This document shows positions 18,832-28,272 of a stretch of 64,000 bases of DNA, piece after piece. The stretch spans positions 124,001 through 188,000 of the forward strand of contig NZ_FOWW01000011.1 in NCBI RefSeq assembly GCF_900115565.1. Reading direction: 5' to 3'. The position numbers were made by a program, and so were the translations under genes. The notes under the pieces were generated by a model that had not been told where the DNA came from, ran no database searches, and saw only the letters and a program-made list of their open reading frames with translations. This DNA comes from Amycolatopsis arida (GTDB lineage Bacteria; Actinomycetota; Actinomycetes; Mycobacteriales; Pseudonocardiaceae). Every line of letters starts with the position of its first letter. The stretch's first letter is position 1.

Positions 18832-20370
18832 TCAGTGCCCGTGCGGCGCGTGTAGCAACTCGTGCGTCGCCCGGATCTGCCGGTACGACTTCGGCTCCAC
18901 CAGCGCACCCCGCTCGGTCCGCGGTGCCCGCGCGGCGGCGACCTCCGCGCCGTGCCCGTTCGGGCTCACCGCCGGCTTGGCCGGCGTGTACAGCCACGTC
19001 CGGATCAGCCCGTCCAGGTCCACACCGGACAGTCGCTCGGCCAGCGCCACGAACTCCGGGATCGTCCCGTGGCCACCCTTCTTCGTCTCCAGCCACGTGC
19101 GCAGGATCCGGAAGAACGCCTCGTCCCCCACCGCCTCGCGCAGCGCGTGCACGGCCATCGCGCCCCGGTCGTACACCGCGACGTGGAACTGGTTCTCCGC
19201 GCCGGGATCGCCGGGCGGCACCCGCCAGAACGCGTCGTCGGCCGGGTAGGAGTTGTAGAGGTACTCGGCCAGCTCGTCGGCCGTGCCCTCGCCCACGTGC
19301 TCGGACCAGAGGAACTCCGCGTAGCTGGCGAACCCCTCGTTGAGCCAGATGTCCCGCCACGACCCGACCGACACCGAGTCGCCGAACCACTGGTGCGCGT
19401 TCTCGTGCGCCACCACGGACATGTTCGTCCCGGCCCGGAAGAAGCCCCGGCCGTACACCGAGCGGGTCTGGTTCTCCAGGGCGAACCCGAGCCCGGTGGA
19501 CGCCACGCCGCCCTGCGCCTCGAAGGGATACGGGCCGAAGAACTCCTCGAGCGCCTTGACCACCTCGGGCGTGCGCTCGATGCTGGCCTTCGCCGCCGGC
19601 AGGCTCGGCCCCAGCGCCGGGTCGTAGGCCGTGACGAACGGCTGCCCGCTCGGCGTGGTCGACCGCAGCACCTCGAACCGGCCGACCGCGAGCAACGTCA
19701 GGTACGTGGCCTGCGGCTCGGTGCTCCGCCAGTTCCACCGGGTCCAGCCGGCGCGCTGCTTGCTGGTGCGCACGAGCGTGCCGTTGGACAGCGCGGCCAC
19801 GTCGTCGGGCACCTCCACCGACACGTCGTACGTCGCCTTGTCGGTCGGGTGGTCGTTGGCCGGGAACCACCACTCGGAGATCTGCGGCTCGTCCACCGCC
19901 AGCGCGCCGTCGGGCGTCTTCTTCCAGGCGGTGACACCGCCGATCTCGACCTGCGACGGGGTGTCCGCGTAGGTGACCACCACGGCGAGGAACTGGCCCC
20001 GGGCCAGCGGCCGGGCGGGCGTGACGACCAGCTCGCTCGGGTCGGCCGGGTCGGTGGCGAACCGGGCGGGCGCGTTGTTCACACGCACCGACCGCACGTC
20101 CAGACCGAAGTCGAGGTTGAAGCTGGACAGCTCCTGGGTCGTGGTCGCCAGGATCGTCGTGGTGCCGGCCAGCCGGTCGGTGTCCGGCTGGTAGGTGAGC
20201 CGGATGTCGTAGTGCGCGACGTCGTAGCCGCCGTTGCCGGCACCCGGGTAGTAGGGGTCGCCGACGCCGGCCGAGCCGGGCGCCGGTGCCGCGCTCGCCG
20301 TGGTCGACAGCAGCACCGTCGCCAGCCCGGCGGCCACCGCACCGAACCCGGTCCGCGTTCGCGAGCGCAT
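18832..20370 (-). CDS. Exported M1-family zinc metallopeptidase
   Basis: A 512-residue gluzincin aminopeptidase-like protein. The zinc site HENAHQWFG (HExxH) is followed at the usual distance by LNEGFASYAE, whose Glu is the third ligand. The substrate loop before it reads GLGFALENQT in place of the usual GAMEN. A signal peptide of about 28 residues precedes the mature APAPGSAGVG. I start at ATG 20370, which has a GGAGG ribosome site 7 bases upstream, instead of the in-frame ATG at 20391. It lacks the C-terminal helical domain of full M1 enzymes, as do other short secreted actinobacterial members. Confidence 0.9.
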   Translation of the reverse strand: MRSRTRTGFGAVAAGLATVLLSTTASAAPAPGSAGVGDPYYPGAGNGGYDVAHYDIRLTYQPDTDRLAGTTTILATTTQELSSFNLDFGLDVRSVRVNNAPARFATDPADPSELVVTPARPLARGQFLAVVVTYADTPSQVEIGGVTAWKKTPDGALAVDEPQISEWWFPANDHPTDKATYDVSVEVPDDVAALSNGTLVRTSKQRAGWTRWNWRSTEPQATYLTLLAVGRFEVLRSTTPSGQPFVTAYDPALGPSLPAAKASIERTPEVVKALEEFFGPYPFEAQGGVASTGLGFALENQTRSVYGRGFFRAGTNMSVVAHENAHQWFGDSVSVGSWRDIWLNEGFASYAEFLWSEHVGEGTADELAEYLYNSYPADDAFWRVPPGDPGAENQFHVAVYDRGAMAVHALREAVGDEAFFRILRTWLETKKGGHGTIPEFVALAERLSGVDLDGLIRTWLYTPAKPAVSPNGHGAEVAAARAPRTERGALVEPKSYRQIRATHELLHAPHGH

Positions 20371-20461
20371 GACGTCCTCCCCAGTTCGCACGATCCGGCC
20401 CCCGGAAACCTAGCCCCGGGACGGCGGTCGCGGAACCGGCCGAATGGAGGGAGAATCCCGG

Positions 20462-22132
20462 CTATTCGGGCCGAACGGCGGCCGCGACCGCCGCGCGCAA
20501 CCGGGCGTGCAGGTCCCGGTGCCGGCCGCGGTCCACCCGCACCTCCACCACCCGCAGCCCGGGCGCGGGGCGCAGCGCCGCGCGCAGCTCGGCCAGCGAG
20601 TCGACCCTGGTGTGCGGCACGTGGTAGCCGGCGCACAGCGCCGCGAGGTCCGCGCCGTGCGGGGTGCCGAACACTCGCTCGAACCCGGCGCTGTGCTCGG
20701 GCGCGCCCTGCTCGAGCAGGGTGAAGATGCCGCCGCCGTCGTCGTTGAGCACCACGATGGTGAGGTCCGGCCGCTGCTCGGCCGGCCCGGTGAGCAGGCC
20801 GTTCACGTCGTGCAGGAACGTCAGGTCGCCGAGCAGCGCGTAGGCGGGACCGCGGTGCACGGTCGCCGCACCCATCGCGGTGGAGACCATGCCGTCGATC
20901 CCGGCGACGCCGCGGTTGCGGTGCACCAGGACGTCCGGCCGGATGCCGCCGGCCAGCGCGACGTCCCGGGTGGGGTTCGACGAGCCGACGACCAGCAGCG
21001 CGTCCGGCGGCAGGGCGTCCACCAGCTCCGCGGCCAACCGCAACCCGCTGGGCCACGGCTCGGCGGCCAGCGCCTCGCGCACCGCACGGGTGGCGGCCGC
21101 GTCGGCCCGCTGCCACCGGGCCAGCCACTCCGGGTCGGCCGGCTTGGTCGGCTCGGCGAACCACTGCCCCACCTGGCGGACGTTGTGCGCGGGCGCTGGC
21201 CAGTCGGCGTCCGGCCGCACCAGCAGCACCTCGACCGCGGGAGCGGACAGCAGGGCCTGCACCTGCCGGAACACCGTGGGCCGGCCGATGCACAGCACCT
21301 GCTCGGGCCGGTGCGCGGCGATGAACTCCTCGACGGCCAGCAGCCACGCGCCGGCGCCGATCGCGGTGGCCCCGCCGAGGCCGAGCCCGCCGGTCTCCGA
21401 CACCACCGGCCACCCGTGCTGCTCGGCCCACTCGCTGGCCGCGCCGACCCCGGCGTCGCAGGCCACCACCAACCCCTGCCGTGCCGAGGGCACGACGAAC
21501 GCCGGCAGGGCCCCGAAGTCGGGCAGCTCGGTCCAGCGCGCGCCGTCCGACCGGCCCTCCAGCGACTCGTGCCAGTCGCCGGTGCCGTCGGGCACGAGCG
21601 GCTCGCGGAAGGGGACGTTGAGGTGCACCGGCCCGCACCGCCACTCGCCGTACGCGGCGTTCCACGCCCGGCAGACCTGGCTGCGCCAGTACGCGTTCTG
21701 CCCCGCCCTGTTCTCCGCGACGGCCAGCTCGTCGAAGTAGCGGACGGCGTTGCCGTAGAGCTCGTACTGGTCGATGACCTGGTTGGCGCCGGCGGCCCGC
21801 AGCTCGGGCGGGCGGTCGGCGGTGAGCACGATCAGCGGGACGCCGGCGCGGTCGGCCTCGAGCACGGCGGGGTGGAAGTTGGCCGCGGCCGTGCCGGACG
21901 TGCACGCCACCGCCACCGGGCGCCCGGTGCGCGCGGCGATGCCGAGCGCGAGGAACGCGGCGCTGCGCTCGTCGACGCGCACGTGCAGGCGGAGCTTGCC
22001 GGCCGAGGCGGCGTCGTACAGCGCCAGTGACAGCGGCGCGTTGCGGGAACCGGGGCAGAGCACGACGTGCGAGACGGTGTTGCGGACGAGCTCGTCGACG
22101 ATGACGCGGGCCTGCGCGGTGGAAGGGTTCAC
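20462..22132 (-). CDS. menD: SEPHCHC synthase (menaquinone biosynthesis)
   Basis: ThDP-dependent enzyme adding succinyl-semialdehyde, made by decarboxylating 2-oxoglutarate, to isochorismate: the first committed step of menaquinone synthesis. The 556 residues match the family. The N-terminus has CPGSRNAPLS and VDERSAAFLALG with the ThDP-activating region. The ThDP/Mg motif GDLTFLHDVNGLLTG ending in VVLNDDGGGIF lies near residue 420. It starts with GTG at 22132. menB starts divergently 114 bases away. Confidence 0.96.
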   Translation of the reverse strand: MNPSTAQARVIVDELVRNTVSHVVLCPGSRNAPLSLALYDAASAGKLRLHVRVDERSAAFLALGIAARTGRPVAVACTSGTAAANFHPAVLEADRAGVPLIVLTADRPPELRAAGANQVIDQYELYGNAVRYFDELAVAENRAGQNAYWRSQVCRAWNAAYGEWRCGPVHLNVPFREPLVPDGTGDWHESLEGRSDGARWTELPDFGALPAFVVPSARQGLVVACDAGVGAASEWAEQHGWPVVSETGGLGLGGATAIGAGAWLLAVEEFIAAHRPEQVLCIGRPTVFRQVQALLSAPAVEVLLVRPDADWPAPAHNVRQVGQWFAEPTKPADPEWLARWQRADAAATRAVREALAAEPWPSGLRLAAELVDALPPDALLVVGSSNPTRDVALAGGIRPDVLVHRNRGVAGIDGMVSTAMGAATVHRGPAYALLGDLTFLHDVNGLLTGPAEQRPDLTIVVLNDDGGGIFTLLEQGAPEHSAGFERVFGTPHGADLAALCAGYHVPHTRVDSLAELRAALRPAPGLRVVEVRVDRGRHRDLHARLRAAVAAAVRPE

Positions 22133-22246
22133 CGGCGTTCCCCCGTCCCGACTCGACGTCTCGGCGGGCGGCCAGCCGAATCCCGGTCCTGGTCGCCTAC
22201 CACCTCGATGCCGGTCACCACGCGCACACGCCCTATCCTCCCAAAC

Positions 22247-23170
22247 GTGGACGACGATCGCGTTTCAGAGCTGTTCGACCCGGCCCAATGGAGTGAGATC
22301 GAGGGATTCGACTTCACCGACATCACCTACCACCGCTCGACGGAACAGCGCTCGGGCAAGCGCGTCGTGCGGATCGCGTTCGACCGTCCCGAGGTGCGCA
22401 ACGCGTTTCGTCCGCACACCGTCGACGAGCTGTACCGCGCGCTGGACCACGCGCGGATGAGCTCGGACGTCGGCTGCGTCCTGCTCACCGGCAACGGCCC
22501 TTCGCCGAGGGACGGCGGGTGGGCGTTCTGCTCCGGTGGTGACCAGCGTATTCGCGGCCGGTCGGGCTATCAGTACGCCAGTGGGGAGACGTCGGACACC
22601 ATCGACCCGGCGCGCGCGGGGCGGCTGCACATCCTCGAGGTGCAGCGGCTGATCCGGTTCATCCCGAAGCCGGTGATCGCGGTGGTGACCGGGTGGGCCG
22701 CCGGGGGCGGGCACTCGCTGCACGTGGTGTGCGACCTCACGCTGGCCTCGGCCGAGCACGGCCGGTTCAGGCAGACCGACGCCGACGTGGGCTCGTTCGA
22801 CGCCGGCTACGGCTCGGCGTACCTGGCCCGGCACGTGGGGCAGAAGCTCGCACGGGAGATCTTCTTCCTGGGCCGCACCTACACGGCGGAGCAGATGCAC
22901 GCGATGGGCGCGGTGAACGCGGTGGTGCCGCACGCCGAGCTGGAGGCCGAGGCGCTGCGCTGGGGGTGGGAGATCGTCGGCAAGTCGCCGACCGCGCAGC
23001 GGATGCTGAAGTACGCGTTCAACCTGGTGGACGACGGCCTGGTCGGGCAGCAGCTGTTCGCCGGCGAGACCACGCGGTTGGCGTACATGCGGGACGAGGC
23101 CGTGGAGGGTCGGGACGCGTTCCTGCAGAAGCGCGAGCCCGACTGGACGGACTACCCGTACTACTACTGA
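22247..23170 (+). CDS. menB: 1,4-dihydroxy-2-naphthoyl-CoA synthase
   Basis: Crotonase-family enzyme closing the naphthoquinone ring from o-succinylbenzoyl-CoA. The oxyanion-hole segments FCSGGDQRIRG and GWAAGGGHSLHVVCDLTLAS are present, as is VGSFDAGYGSAYLAR in the catalytic region. It has the aromatic WTDYPYYY tail. I start at GTG 22247 (307 residues); upstream in-frame sequence has no similarity. It is followed after 24 bases by menE. Confidence 0.96.
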   Translation: MDDDRVSELFDPAQWSEIEGFDFTDITYHRSTEQRSGKRVVRIAFDRPEVRNAFRPHTVDELYRALDHARMSSDVGCVLLTGNGPSPRDGGWAFCSGGDQRIRGRSGYQYASGETSDTIDPARAGRLHILEVQRLIRFIPKPVIAVVTGWAAGGGHSLHVVCDLTLASAEHGRFRQTDADVGSFDAGYGSAYLARHVGQKLAREIFFLGRTYTAEQMHAMGAVNAVVPHAELEAEALRWGWEIVGKSPTAQRMLKYAFNLVDDGLVGQQLFAGETTRLAYMRDEAVEGRDAFLQKREPDWTDYPYYY

Positions 23171-23194
23171 TCACGTCCGCTCCGGTGAAGCGCC

Positions 23195-24472
23195 GTGATC
23201 ACTGTCCCGAGTGACGGGAGCCCGGCCGCGGTGGAGCGGGTGCGCCGGGCGCTGCTCGACGCGCTGGACGGCGGGCCCGCGGTGCTCCCGGTCGACGCGC
23301 GGCACCCCCGGGGGGACGAGCTGCGCGCGGCGATGGCACCGGAGCGACCGGTGGAGCCGAACACCGCGGTGGTCGTGCCGACCTCGGGATCGACCGGGAC
23401 CCCCAAGGGGGTGCTGCTCGCCGCGTCCGCCCTGGTCGCGTCGGCCGAGGCGACGCACCGCCGGCTCGGCGGGCCGGGCCGGTGGCTCCTGGCGACACCC
23501 GTGCACTACATCGGCGGCCTGCAGGTGCTGGTCCGCGCGCACCTGGCCGGCACCGAGCCGGTGGTGCTCGACCTCGCCAGCGGTTTCTCCCCCACCGCGT
23601 TCGCCGCGGCGGCCGGGGAGCTGCTCACCCGGCCGGGGCCGCACTACACCGCACTCGTGCCGACCCAGCTCACCCGCATCCTCGTCGACCCCGCGGCGAC
23701 ACGGGCGGCCGCCGGGTTCGCCGCGATCGTGATCGGTGGTGCGCGGTTGGACCCGGGGCTGCGGGCGCGGGCGGAGCGGGCCGGGCTGCGGGTGCGCTCG
23801 GCGTACGGGATGAGCGAGACGGCCAGCGGGTGCGTGTACGACGGCGTCCCGCTGGACGGCGTGCGGGTGCGGATCGGCACCGGAGCGGGTACCGGGGGCG
23901 TCGCCGGGCGGATCGAGATCGCCGGGTCGGTGCTCGCGCACGGCTACCGGCTGCGACCCGACGAGTCCGCGGCCACGTTCCGGGACGGCTGGCTGCGCAC
24001 CAACGACCTCGGCCGCCTCGACGCCGTCGGCCGGCTGGAGGTGCTCGGCCGGGTCGACGACGTGATCAACACCGGGGGGGTGAAGGTGCCGGCGGCCGAG
24101 GTCGAGCGGGCGTTGACCGGACATCCCGCGGTGCTGGCGGCGTGCGTGGTGGGAGTGCCCGACCCGGAGTGGGGCGAGGCGGTGGCCGCGGCCGTGGTCC
24201 TCGGCGGCGGAGCCGGTGAGGGGACGATGCCGGGCGAGTCGCGCGCGGACGACAGCTCGGCGAGGACCACGGCCGGGACGGACGAGCCGGAGTCGGCGGC
24301 GAGCACGGCCGGGCCGATGGGTGATCGGGTGCGGGACGAGCTGCGGGCGGCCGTCCGGACGGCGGTGGGCGCGGCCGGGGTGCCCAAGCGATTGGAGTTC
24401 GTGCGCGAACTGCCGACGCGGGGACCAGGTAAACCCGATCGGGTGGCCGTGCGCGCGATGTTCGAGTGGTGA
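23195..24472 (+). CDS. menE: o-succinylbenzoate-CoA ligase
   Basis: Adenylate-forming enzyme that activates o-succinylbenzoate for MenB. The P-loop PTSGSTGTPKGV is at about residues 66-77, YGMSETASGCVYDG is the A5 motif, and GRVDDVINTGGVKV leads into the hinge and C-terminal domain. It starts with GTG at 23195 and has 425 residues. An unusual hydrophilic insert of about 35 residues, rich in Ser/Thr/Asp/Ala, sits in the C-terminal domain (around residues 343-380) before the conserved PKRLEFVRELPTRGPGK segment. Confidence 0.94.
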   Translation: MITVPSDGSPAAVERVRRALLDALDGGPAVLPVDARHPRGDELRAAMAPERPVEPNTAVVVPTSGSTGTPKGVLLAASALVASAEATHRRLGGPGRWLLATPVHYIGGLQVLVRAHLAGTEPVVLDLASGFSPTAFAAAAGELLTRPGPHYTALVPTQLTRILVDPAATRAAAGFAAIVIGGARLDPGLRARAERAGLRVRSAYGMSETASGCVYDGVPLDGVRVRIGTGAGTGGVAGRIEIAGSVLAHGYRLRPDESAATFRDGWLRTNDLGRLDAVGRLEVLGRVDDVINTGGVKVPAAEVERALTGHPAVLAACVVGVPDPEWGEAVAAAVVLGGGAGEGTMPGESRADDSSARTTAGTDEPESAASTAGPMGDRVRDELRAAVRTAVGAAGVPKRLEFVRELPTRGPGKPDRVAVRAMFEW

Positions 24473-24674
24473 CGTTCAGGACACCGCCGAACGGCGTAAT
24501 CTCCGCTCACTCGGTAATCCGATCGCCACACTCTTGTCCATATTTTTCCTAATTTTCCACCCAATTGGTTGACTTTCCACGAATTGCGGATTTGGCTCTG
24601 CTGCCGACGGGCACGCGGCCCTGCAGCGGCGGTGGGACGTCGCTCCGCGATGCCCGGGTGGGAGGAGTTCGACC

Positions 24675-25868
24675 ATGACGGCTGGTGGAACCGGAGGAAG
24701 ATCTCGCCGCGGCTGGGCGGCGCTGGGGGTGGGTGCGGCGATCGCGCTGGGCGTGCTCGCCCCGCCCGCGGCCGCCGACCCCGCGGTGCCCGCGAGCGGA
24801 ACCCTGACCTGGTCGATCACGCCGGGGACGGAGGCCGGCATCGCCGCGCACGGCACGGCGGCCAGCGCCGGGCGACGGGACACGACCACGATCCGCGAGT
24901 TCACCCCGAAGCGGCTGGAAGCGCCGGTGAACACCGTCGCGGTGGACGTGGACGCGACGGTGCCCGAGGGGACCGAGGCGGCGCTGGACGTGCGCGGGCT
25001 GCGCGCCGACGGGATGTGGACCGAGTGGACCGAGGCCGTGCCGGGCGCGCCCGCGGTGCTGGCGGAGAGCAGCGCGACCGTGCAGGCGCGGCTGGTGGTC
25101 GCCGGCGAGCGGGCGGCGGAGGTGCGGCGGGTCGACGTGACGGCGTGGAACGCGCCGGGCGCCGCGGCGACACCGCGGATCCTGGCCGCGCAGACGTACC
25201 GGGTCTTCGCCACCAGGGAGGGCCTGGTGGGTGGTACCACCGCGAACGGGCACGTGATCAAGCCACGGGACCATTTCGTGGCGTTGCCGTCGCGACGCGG
25301 GTTGGCCAACCGGAACAGCGGCAACTACACGGTGCAGGTGTGCACGTCGACGAACTCGCGGTGCGAGTGGGCGCCGGTGTGGGACGTCGGGCCGTGGAAC
25401 ACCAAGGACGACTACTGGAACGCCAACCGCGAGATGTGGAAGGACCTGCCGAGGGGCAAGCCACAGGCGCAGGCGGCGTACCAGGACGGGTACAACGGCG
25501 GGAAGGACCAGTTCGGCCGTCGGGTGGCGAACCCGGCCGGGATCGACCTGGCGGACGGGACGTTCTGGGACGGGCTCAAGCTGTCCGACAACGCGTGGGT
25601 GAACGTGACCTACGAGTGGACCGGCTCGGGGCCGTGGGGCACGATCGCGACCGCCACCGACCCGCTGAACGTGCGGTCGGGGCCGCGCGCATCGGCGGCG
25701 CAGGTGGGCCTGGCCGCCAGGCACGCGCAGGTACGCATCGAGTGCCAGGTGACCGGGGACTCGGTCAGCGGCACGCAGGGCACGTCGAACCTCTGGTACC
25801 GCCTGGCGAGCGGCAAGTACGTGGCGCGGGCGTACGTGAAGGTGGGCGTGGCGCCCGGCAACTGCTGA
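24675..25868 (+). CDS. Secreted SH3-domain protein of unknown function
   Basis: A 397-residue exported protein. The signal peptide (RSRRGWAALGVGAAIALGVLAPPAAADP) would be cleaved near residue 35. A beta-rich domain follows to about 170. The middle domain contains NYTVQVCTSTNSRCEWAPVW and WNTKDDYWN. The C-terminal 65 residues form a bacterial SH3 domain (TDPLNVRSGPRASAAQVG...LWYRLASGKYVARAYVKVG). Such SH3 domains usually bind cell-wall glycans, so a wall-associated role is likely. No catalytic site is recognised. The preceding 200 bases are unusually AT-rich for this genome and probably hold its promoter. Confidence 0.75.
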   Translation: MTAGGTGGRSRRGWAALGVGAAIALGVLAPPAAADPAVPASGTLTWSITPGTEAGIAAHGTAASAGRRDTTTIREFTPKRLEAPVNTVAVDVDATVPEGTEAALDVRGLRADGMWTEWTEAVPGAPAVLAESSATVQARLVVAGERAAEVRRVDVTAWNAPGAAATPRILAAQTYRVFATREGLVGGTTANGHVIKPRDHFVALPSRRGLANRNSGNYTVQVCTSTNSRCEWAPVWDVGPWNTKDDYWNANREMWKDLPRGKPQAQAAYQDGYNGGKDQFGRRVANPAGIDLADGTFWDGLKLSDNAWVNVTYEWTGSGPWGTIATATDPLNVRSGPRASAAQVGLAARHAQVRIECQVTGDSVSGTQGTSNLWYRLASGKYVARAYVKVGVAPGNC

Positions 25869-25881
25869 CCGGTCCCGCCGC

Positions 25882-25915
25882 GGGGTCGGGTGCCGCGGGC
25901 CAGGCACCCGACCCC
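25882..25915. terminator. Strong bidirectional terminator hairpin
   Basis: GGGGTCGGGTGCC (25882-25894) pairs perfectly with GGCACCCGACCCC (25903-25915) across 8 bases. It sits between the convergent SH3-protein gene and the P450 gene, and marks the border between housekeeping genes and the polyketide cluster. Confidence 0.85.
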
Positions 25916-25963
25916 CTTCGGCGCGAGAACACCGACGTGAGAGGTGTGGGAGGGACGTACCAC

Positions 25964-27187
25964 TCAACCGCGCGGCCGGATCGGGAGTTCGACCAGGCCA
26001 CGGATGACCAGGTTGTCACGGTAGCGCAGCTCGGTGGTGGCCAACCGCATGTTCGGTGCCCTGCGGACCAGCGCGCCGAAGGCGATCTGGCCCTCCAGCC
26101 TGGCCAGGGGTGCCCCCAGGCAGAAGTGGATACCGCCGTCGAAGGCGAGGTGGCGGTTGTCCCGACGGGAGATGTCGAGTTCGTCGGGCCGATCGAAGAC
26201 CTCCGGATCGCGGTTGGCGGCACCGCGCATCAACACCACTTGCTCCCCGCGGGCGATCGCGTGGCCGTCGAGCTCCAGATCCGTCAGTGCGGTGCGGCGG
26301 GTCAGCTGGGTCGGTGGGTCGTAGCGGAGGAACTCCTCCACGGCGGACGCGACGAGCGCCGGATCGTCGTGCAGCCGGCGCAGCTGCTCGGGGTTGCGCA
26401 GGAGTGCCAACACACCGTTGCCGATCAAGTCCATCGTGGTCTCGTGGCCGGCGACGTAGAGCAGGATGCAGGTGGTGAGCATCTCGGCCTCGGTGAGGGT
26501 GGAGCCGCGCTCCCGCACCGCGACGAGCCCGCTCAGCAGGTCGTCGCGCGGGTGTTCCCGGCGCTGCCGGAGCAGGCCGCGGAAATACTCGTCGAACTGC
26601 GCGAAAGCCTGCCCGCGCCGTTTCATCTCCTCCGGCGAGTGCTCGAAGTCCGGGTCGACGCCGCGCGCCACCACGTGGGAGAGCTCCTTGACCGCGTTCA
26701 TGTCCTCGGCCGGCACCCCGAGCAGCTCGCTGATCACCATCACCGGCAGCGCGTAGGCGAACCCGTCGATCAGGTCGACCTCGTCGTGCTGCATGACCTG
26801 ATCCAGCAGGTCGTCCACGATCCGCTGGATCCGCGGTGTCAGCCGCTCCACGATCCGCGGGGTGAACGCCTTGTTCACCAGCGACCGCAGCCGGGTGTGC
26901 TCGGGCGGGTCGAGCAGGATGAACGGCTTCGCCCTCCCCCGCACCGGGCGACGGAAGTTGTTCTGGCCCAGCACCTCGTCGGATCCGTGCCCGAAGCGGG
27001 AGTCGCGGAACACCGCGGCGACGTCACGGTGCCTGCTGATCAGCCAGTGCCCGCGCGGGCTGCGGTAGATCGGGGCCAGCTCCCTCAGCCGCCGGAAGTA
27101 CGGATAGGGATCGGCCCGGTAGGCCCTGTCGAACGGGTCGAAGTCGATCACGGGGTTCTCGTCGCGTGCCGCCGCGGTCTCGGTCAT
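25964..27187 (-). CDS. Cytochrome P450
   Basis: A 407-residue bacterial class I P450, a probable hydroxylase or coupling enzyme acting on the polyketide. The I-helix oxygen-activation motif is AGHETT, the K-helix ExxR is in EEFLRYDP, and the heme loop FDGGIHFCLGAPLA places the ligand at Cys356. I start at ATG 27187 with a GGAAAGGAAG ribosome site. It is the last gene of a leftward operon after the SchA/CurD-like and DUF1772 genes. Its redox partners are not encoded here. Confidence 0.94.
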   Translation of the reverse strand: MTETAAARDENPVIDFDPFDRAYRADPYPYFRRLRELAPIYRSPRGHWLISRHRDVAAVFRDSRFGHGSDEVLGQNNFRRPVRGRAKPFILLDPPEHTRLRSLVNKAFTPRIVERLTPRIQRIVDDLLDQVMQHDEVDLIDGFAYALPVMVISELLGVPAEDMNAVKELSHVVARGVDPDFEHSPEEMKRRGQAFAQFDEYFRGLLRQRREHPRDDLLSGLVAVRERGSTLTEAEMLTTCILLYVAGHETTMDLIGNGVLALLRNPEQLRRLHDDPALVASAVEEFLRYDPPTQLTRRTALTDLELDGHAIARGEQVVLMRGAANRDPEVFDRPDELDISRRDNRHLAFDGGIHFCLGAPLARLEGQIAFGALVRRAPNMRLATTELRYRDNLVIRGLVELPIRPRG

Positions 27188-27227
27188 GGTCCTGGTGCTT
27201 CCTTTCCCTGGCGCCTCGTGGGCTGTT

Positions 27228-27686
27228 TCAGCTGAGCGCGACCGCCGAGGCGTTGAGCGCGAGCGCGAGCGCGGCCAGCGTGCTACGCAGCAGGTGCCAG
27301 CGCCGCCACAGCGGGCGCGGGTCCTGCCATTCGGCGGGCATTCGATCCGGGTCCAGCGTCCGGAGTTGGCGGTTGATCGGCACGTTGCACCAGTGGGACA
27401 CCACCGCGACCATGACCAGCAGGGCGGCACCGACACCGAACAGCAGCGCGCCGAGCCCGTTCGGCGCGAGGATCGCCAGCACGACGTCGAGGGCGGTCGC
27501 GGTCAGCACGATCACCGGCATCGTCGGATCCCAGTTCCGGCCGAGCAGCTTGTGCGCGTAGATGTACTGCCCGGGCGGCATCGCCAGCAACGCGGGCACC
27601 GTGCTGATCGCGACGGCGAACAGCACACCCGCCACGATCCCACTGGCCATCACCGCGACGATGCCGAAGACGGTGCTCAGCACCAC
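27228..27686 (-). CDS. DUF1772 / anthrone-oxygenase-like membrane protein (copy 1)
   Basis: A 152-residue protein with four hydrophobic helices (about 5-27, 55-75, 80-100 and 130-150) and the family segments MPPGQYIYAHK and HWCNVPINRQL. DUF1772 members include cofactor-free anthrone oxygenases of aromatic polyketide pathways, which turn a reduced ring into a quinone. It starts with GTG directly after the stop of the SchA/CurD-like gene, so the two are coupled. A second copy lies at 39479-39946. Confidence 0.8.
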   Translation of the reverse strand: MVLSTVFGIVAVMASGIVAGVLFAVAISTVPALLAMPPGQYIYAHKLLGRNWDPTMPVIVLTATALDVVLAILAPNGLGALLFGVGAALLVMVAVVSHWCNVPINRQLRTLDPDRMPAEWQDPRPLWRRWHLLRSTLAALALALNASAVALS

Positions 27687-28049
27687 TCACCTCCGACCGA
27701 ACTGGGCGAGGCAGCGCATGACGCTGTCCTGGAAGGTTCGGACGAACCCGTCGACCGTGCCGGTGTCGCGCGGGCTGGCGAGGTAGGGGACGATCCGCCG
27801 TTCGAAGTCCTGAACCCCCGGCTGCGTCGCCATGAACCGGGCGACCGCGGTGATGTCGCCCTCGTACTCGATGAACCGCACCATGGTGTCGTCCTTGATG
27901 AACACGGCGGTCGACACGATGCGAGCGGCCTCGGCGCCGTCGTCGGCGACCACAACGGAGGATCGAGGACGGGTGAACCCGCTGACGATCTCGGCGATCT
28001 CCTCCTCACACCCGGCCTTGATGTCGTACCTGATCGCGGCGATCGGCAT
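27687..28049 (-). CDS. SchA/CurD-like polyketide tailoring protein (copy 1)
   Basis: A 120-residue single-domain protein of the SchA/CurD family, related to ABM monooxygenase and TcmI-type ferredoxin-like folds. It is named after spore-pigment clusters and is also common in pentangular-polyphenol clusters. Family marks are MPIAAIRYDIKAGCEEEIAE, TAVFIKDDTMVRFIEYEGD and ASPRDT. Its role is probably ring cyclisation or oxygenation; homologues are incompletely characterised. It starts at ATG 28049 with GAGGAGCGGAC upstream and heads a three-gene leftward operon. A close paralogue is at 59834-60223. Confidence 0.82.
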   Translation of the reverse strand: MPIAAIRYDIKAGCEEEIAEIVSGFTRPRSSVVVADDGAEAARIVSTAVFIKDDTMVRFIEYEGDITAVARFMATQPGVQDFERRIVPYLASPRDTGTVDGFVRTFQDSVMRCLAQFGRR

Positions 28050-28272
28050 GTCCGCTCCTCGGGAATCCGTCGATGTCCCCACCAGGGTGGAACCGGTCGT
28101 TGGACGGGCACTAGGCGATCGCTTGAGCCGGCCCCGCGAGGCGCCGGACAACTCACCCGGCCGCCGGGCTCTACCGGTCGTCGCGCGATACTCCAGCGCC
28201 GCCGCCGAGACTGACGGGCGTTCAGGTGCCCGACGCGCCTCGGGCGCTCCCAACGGTGGCTGTGGAGGATGG

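Noticed and set aside
20438-20472. Hairpin at the menD end as a terminator
   Set aside because: The arms pair over only about 8 bp with a bulge and one arm covers the menD stop codon, so support is too weak to list.
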